This document shows, in pieces, positions 61,125-64,000 of a DNA stretch of 64,000 nucleotides. The DNA lies in the NCBI GenBank assembly GCA_021647365.1, contig JAKIUW010000003.1, forward strand, positions 1 through 64,000, given 5' to 3'. Numbering within the stretch: the first letter of the stretch is position 1; every line of letters begins with the position of its first letter. The DNA comes from Cocleimonas sp. (GTDB taxonomy: Bacteria; Pseudomonadota; Gammaproteobacteria; Thiotrichales; Thiotrichaceae). Below the pieces are notes generated by a model. That model was given only the letters and a program-made list of their open reading frames with translations, made no database searches and was not told the origin of the DNA. Made by a program: the position numbers and the translations under genes.

Positions 61125-62351
61125 TTACTTAATCCTAGCTACGCCCGAATCTATCGCCGCTTGAGAAATTGCCTGTGGAATACGCTCAGGCAAACGTGGA
61201 TCTAATGGCGTAGGGATAATGTACTCAGGCCCAAACGCCATTGACTCTTTTCCATAAGCATCTAACACCACTTGTGGCACTGGCTCTTTGGCGAGTTCTG
61301 CCAAGGCTTTTACCGCCGCCATTTTCATTTCGGTATTAATATGTGTCGCTCGAACATCTAACGCACCGCGGAAAATAAAAGGAAATCCAAGTACATTATT
61401 CACCTGATTTGGATAATCACTACGACCTGTCGCCATCACAATATCAGGGCGAGCTTCACGCGCAACAGCGGGGTCTATTTCAGGATCAGGGTTTGATAGT
61501 GCAAAGACAATGGGATTTTCTGCCATTGCTTTTAGCGCTTCAACGCTTAAAAGATTAGGACCTGATAAGCCGATGAAAACATCTGCGCCCGTACATGCAT
61601 CTAATAAAGTACGACGGTCTGTATCCACCGCCCAGTCTTGTTTGTATTTATTTAAGTCATCACGACCGACATGAATCACACCACCGCGATCAAGCATAAA
61701 GAGATTTTCTTTCTTAGCACCAAGCGAGGTTAGCACTTGCATGGAAGCGATGCCTGCCGCACCTGCACCTAAGCAAACGATTTTGGCATCTTCGAGCTTC
61801 ATGCCTTTTAGCTCTAACGCGTTGAGCAAACCAGCGGCGATGATGATGGCTGTGCCATGTTGATCATCATGAAAAACAGGAATATCTAATTTTTCTTCAA
61901 GAATACGCTCAATCTCAAAACATTCTGGTGCTTTTATATCTTCAAGGTTAATGCCGCCAAAAGTGGGGGCGATATTTTCTACCGTTTTGATGAAATCTTC
62001 TGGCGAATCTGCATTTACTTCAATATCAAATACGTCTACATCAGCAAAGCGTTTGAATAAAACACCCTTACCTTCCATGACTGGCTTGCCTGCTAATGCG
62101 CCGATATTACCCAGACCCAATACGGCTGATCCATCAGTAATTACCGCAACCAGATTACCCTTGGCGGTGTATTTATAGGCATTTTCAGCATCTTTTTCGA
62201 TCTCAAGACAGGGAATAGCAACGCCCGGTGTATACGCCAATGATAAATCTTTTTGTGTGTTAGTTGGTTTTGTTATCTCGATTCCGATTTTTCCGGGTTT
62301 TGGGAATTCGTGGTAATCGAGTGCTTCTTTGATGAGTGTCTCTTTAGACAT
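61125..62351 (-). CDS. maeB: Malic enzyme, short form
   Basis: Oxidatively decarboxylates malate to pyruvate with NAD(P) as acceptor. PGKIGIEITKPTNTQKDLSL, then AYTPGVAIPC, opens the catalytic domain. GNLVAVITDGSAVLGLGNIG and FHDDQHGTAIIIAAGLLNAL are signatures, and the nucleotide loop is VCLGAGAAGIASMQ. At 408 residues it lacks the phosphotransacetylase-like C-terminal half of E. coli MaeB (759 residues). The start at 62351 (MSKETL) has AAGGAA seven bases upstream. It is flanked on both sides by CACACC arms. Cofactor preference cannot be read by eye. Confidence 0.92.
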   Translation of the reverse strand: MSKETLIKEALDYHEFPKPGKIGIEITKPTNTQKDLSLAYTPGVAIPCLEIEKDAENAYKYTAKGNLVAVITDGSAVLGLGNIGALAGKPVMEGKGVLFKRFADVDVFDIEVNADSPEDFIKTVENIAPTFGGINLEDIKAPECFEIERILEEKLDIPVFHDDQHGTAIIIAAGLLNALELKGMKLEDAKIVCLGAGAAGIASMQVLTSLGAKKENLFMLDRGGVIHVGRDDLNKYKQDWAVDTDRRTLLDACTGADVFIGLSGPNLLSVEALKAMAENPIVFALSNPDPEIDPAVAREARPDIVMATGRSDYPNQVNNVLGFPFIFRGALDVRATHINTEMKMAAVKALAELAKEPVPQVVLDAYGKESMAFGPEYIIPTPLDPRLPERIPQAISQAAIDSGVARIK

Positions 62352-62404
62352 TTTTATTTCCTTATTTAGAGAGACCTTTATATACAAAAGGCCTCTTAGA
62401 GCTG

Positions 62405-62478
62405 GAAGCACACCCCCCTAGTTTTACATGATAGTGAGACAAACATAAACATGCTGTAAAACTAGGGGGGTGTGCTTT
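62405..62478. repeat. CACACC hairpin between the M48 protease gene and maeB
   Basis: C-arm (62405-62432) and G-arm (62452-62478) of the CTAG subtype with a loop of about 20 bases. It lies just 3' of the M48 gene and about 55 bp upstream of maeB on the same strand. Confidence 0.88.
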
Positions 62479-62513
62479 ATTAGAGACCTTACATGAGAGC
62501 ATGGTCTCTCCTA

Positions 62514-63521
62514 TTAATTAATAATTTTCACTAAACGCCCATGCACTGGTTGTCCTTTGGGGAACATGCCATTGAGTAAACGCAAGCGCTGCTCGCCCAC
62601 TTTGCTACGCTGTGCCAACTTAGCATAGGTCAGTCCACGCGTATTTGCACGACCAACAACGATACGTCCGTAGTTATTTTTACTAATACGGTATTTCATG
62701 CCATTGATGCGTTGTAAATAACCATCGTGATTAGCCGAGCGTTTACCCGCAGATTTGATGCGATTAGCCGCGCCGATCACTTCTTGCAAGCGTTGATCAT
62801 TACTAGGGTGCGATGCAAAAACACCGTGATAAGCTCTTGGCTTACGACCTTCTTTCCGCGCTTGGTATTTATCAAATTCTTCCTGCGCTTTTAGTACGCT
62901 TACCACATCAATCATGCTTTTAGGACTATAGCCAACATGCGCTATATACTCTGCGCCGAGTCTATCGGCTTGAAGCTCGTGATCACGTCCGTAGCCACTG
63001 ATTAATGCCTTACCCATTTGGTTTAGTGAACCTGCATTTCCACCAGCCCTCTTAGCCAAAATATCAATAAGAATTGCACCGGCGATGCCCGCACTTTGTT
63101 GCTTAACACCGTGGCGCGCTGTTACGTGACCAATCTCATGCCCTAATACACCCGCCAACTCACCCTCTGAGTTTAAGTACACCATCAAACCTGTGGTGAT
63201 ATAAATATAACCGCCGGGTAATGCGAAGGCATTTACGCTAGGGTCATCAATCACCGTGAAGGTGTAACGAATATTGTTACGGTGACTTTTCTTAGCCAGC
63301 GCCTGACCAATACCATTCACATACGCTTGAAGCCCCGGATTATTAAGGCGTTTCATTTGCTTTAATACTTGGCGATGCTGCTGAGCGCCCATGGCAACTT
63401 CTTGGTCTTTATTAATCAATGAGAAGTCTTTTTTACCCGAGACAGGATTGACCGAGCAGGCGGTTGTTAAAGATAAGGCTGCGGCTGTTAATAAACTAAC
63501 TGTAATATTTTTAAGTTTCAT
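62514..63521 (-). CDS. M48-family metalloprotease, lipoprotein
   Basis: Zinc protease of 335 residues, similar in layout to the envelope proteases LoiP and BepA. The lipobox is LTTAC, followed by SVNPVSGKKDFSL, a common start of this group. The zinc motif is LGHEIGHVTARHG (His128, Glu129, His132), with the third ligand in RDHELQADRLGAEY. The core is followed by a C-terminal domain of about 65 residues (RGLTYAKLAQRSKVGEQRL) that I cannot name. The start at 63521 (MKLKN) has GGAG nine bases before; the ATG at 63536 overlaps that site. It probably degrades misfolded outer-membrane proteins. Confidence 0.87.
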   Translation of the reverse strand: MKLKNITVSLLTAAALSLTTACSVNPVSGKKDFSLINKDQEVAMGAQQHRQVLKQMKRLNNPGLQAYVNGIGQALAKKSHRNNIRYTFTVIDDPSVNAFALPGGYIYITTGLMVYLNSEGELAGVLGHEIGHVTARHGVKQQSAGIAGAILIDILAKRAGGNAGSLNQMGKALISGYGRDHELQADRLGAEYIAHVGYSPKSMIDVVSVLKAQEEFDKYQARKEGRKPRAYHGVFASHPSNDQRLQEVIGAANRIKSAGKRSANHDGYLQRINGMKYRISKNNYGRIVVGRANTRGLTYAKLAQRSKVGEQRLRLLNGMFPKGQPVHGRLVKIIN

Positions 63522-63572
63522 TATTCTAAACTCCATTTTAGTTTTACTGATTCTTTTAGTTTTCGCTTTTGT

Positions 63573-64000
63573 TTATTTATTTTTTACTTCTTGTGCCAAT
63601 ACTTGTTGTTGCTGAGCACTAACAATCTGAAGCTGACTAGAGTGACTTAAATAAACCGTACGCTTACCTTTTTTGTTTTTTAATAAACCTGTGACTATTA
63701 TAGTTTTATTCCATAATTTGTCAGGTTCAATTTCATTAAAATAACGTAAATGACGCTTTTTAATTTTCACTTGAATATGACTCTTGGAATCACTCTCAAG
63801 TTCCATAATCAATGATTTTCTATAATGACGCACTTTAGCAATCTTCCCTCGCAAGCGAACATAACCGTTTATACGACGAGGCAATGAGCTTGCCTGTTTG
63901 ATTTGATTACCTTTGTATCGCCAAATTTTAAGTAATTGAGCTTGAGCGACTTCTTCAGAATTTTTATAGCAATCTGCCAATGCAACATTGGGCGGAAAAG
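63573..64000 (-). CDS. Hypothetical protein, N-terminus outside the window
   Basis: The frame is open up to the window edge, so the visible 142 or so codons are the C-terminal part. The Met at 63980 is probably internal. The sequence has LADC-like MADCYKNSEEVAQAQLLKIW, which recalls the end of thermonuclease-type domains, then a Lys/Arg-rich region with an OB-like strand pattern (YVRLRGKIAKVRHYRKSLIM, then HIQVKIKKRHLRYF). The end is Gln-rich. No family is assigned. It lies about 50 bp upstream of the M48 gene on the same strand. Confidence 0.55.
   Translation of the reverse strand, partial: FPPNVALADCYKNSEEVAQAQLLKIWRYKGNQIKQASSLPRRINGYVRLRGKIAKVRHYRKSLIMELESDSKSHIQVKIKKRHLRYFNEIEPDKLWNKTIIVTGLLKNKKGKRTVYLSHSSQLQIVSAQQQQVLAQEVKNK

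Noticed and set aside
61965..61985. AAAAGTGGGGGCG inside maeB
   Set aside because: It encodes a conserved malic-enzyme stretch (APTFGGINLE) and matches only the start of the repeat arm.

Overview
The window looks like a piece of a Gram-negative gammaproteobacterial chromosome of moderately low G+C (by eye about 40 per cent). It carries a complete cytochrome c maturation locus ccmABCDEFGHI, OmpA-type outer-membrane proteins, a type IV pilus retraction ATPase cluster next to yggS-proC-yggT, a Cpx-like two-component system, MsrPQ, IleS-LspA, LexA and a recognisable 6S RNA. Three genes for very large surface or envelope proteins and three pilus motors would fit a surface-attached or gliding marine lineage such as Thiotrichales, but that placement is inference.

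Layout. 1-7.7 kb: msrPQ, ileS-lspA, a PhyH-type dioxygenase, an exported rhodanese and a YugP-type membrane metallopeptidase. 8.0-14.7 kb: a tight six-gene operon of membrane proteins. It has an ExbB/TolQ/MotA-like channel, two ExbD-like single-span proteins, a TPR protein, a membrane protein with an HExxH motif and a Lys-rich coiled-coil protein. I know no name for this set and regard it as the best candidate for an undescribed system. 14.8-23.4 kb: rluB, ppk2, an Atm1-type ABC exporter, a catalase-fold-like lipoprotein, a candidate CsrB/RsmZ-type small RNA, a coiled-coil membrane protein, terC and a YpmS-like protein. 23.5-30.7 kb: the ccm operon. 30.8-33.3 kb: a small mobile-element zone with an IS4-type fragment, eamA, an IS30 element and an IS110 tail. 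33.4-38.7 kb: lexA, 6S RNA, and an operon of a TlpA-like thioredoxin, an MFS transporter, birA, coaX and a SPOR protein. 38.7-49.5 kb: two paralogous barrel/OmpA/cadherin-repeat giants separated by a WYL regulator, then a third OmpA protein with coiled coil and thrombospondin-3 repeats. 49.5-64 kb: ksgA, hemW, a DUF937 protein, pilT and two pilU-like genes, yggS-proC-yggT, a Spy-like protein with cpxRA, malic enzyme, an M48 lipoprotein protease and a gene cut by the window edge.

One thread runs through everything: a dispersed repeat whose core reads CACACCCCCCCACTTTTAC or CACACCCCCCTAGTTTTAC, flanked by AAG and ATGATG. I count about 28 arms at 19 loci. About half the loci hold two inverted arms forming strong hairpins, usually just after a stop codon. 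Two copies lie inside reading frames (coaX and the rhodanese signal peptide), and one perfect hairpin sits inside the ccm operon. None occurs within the 6.7-kb motor-like operon. I saw no tRNA, rRNA or CRISPR array.
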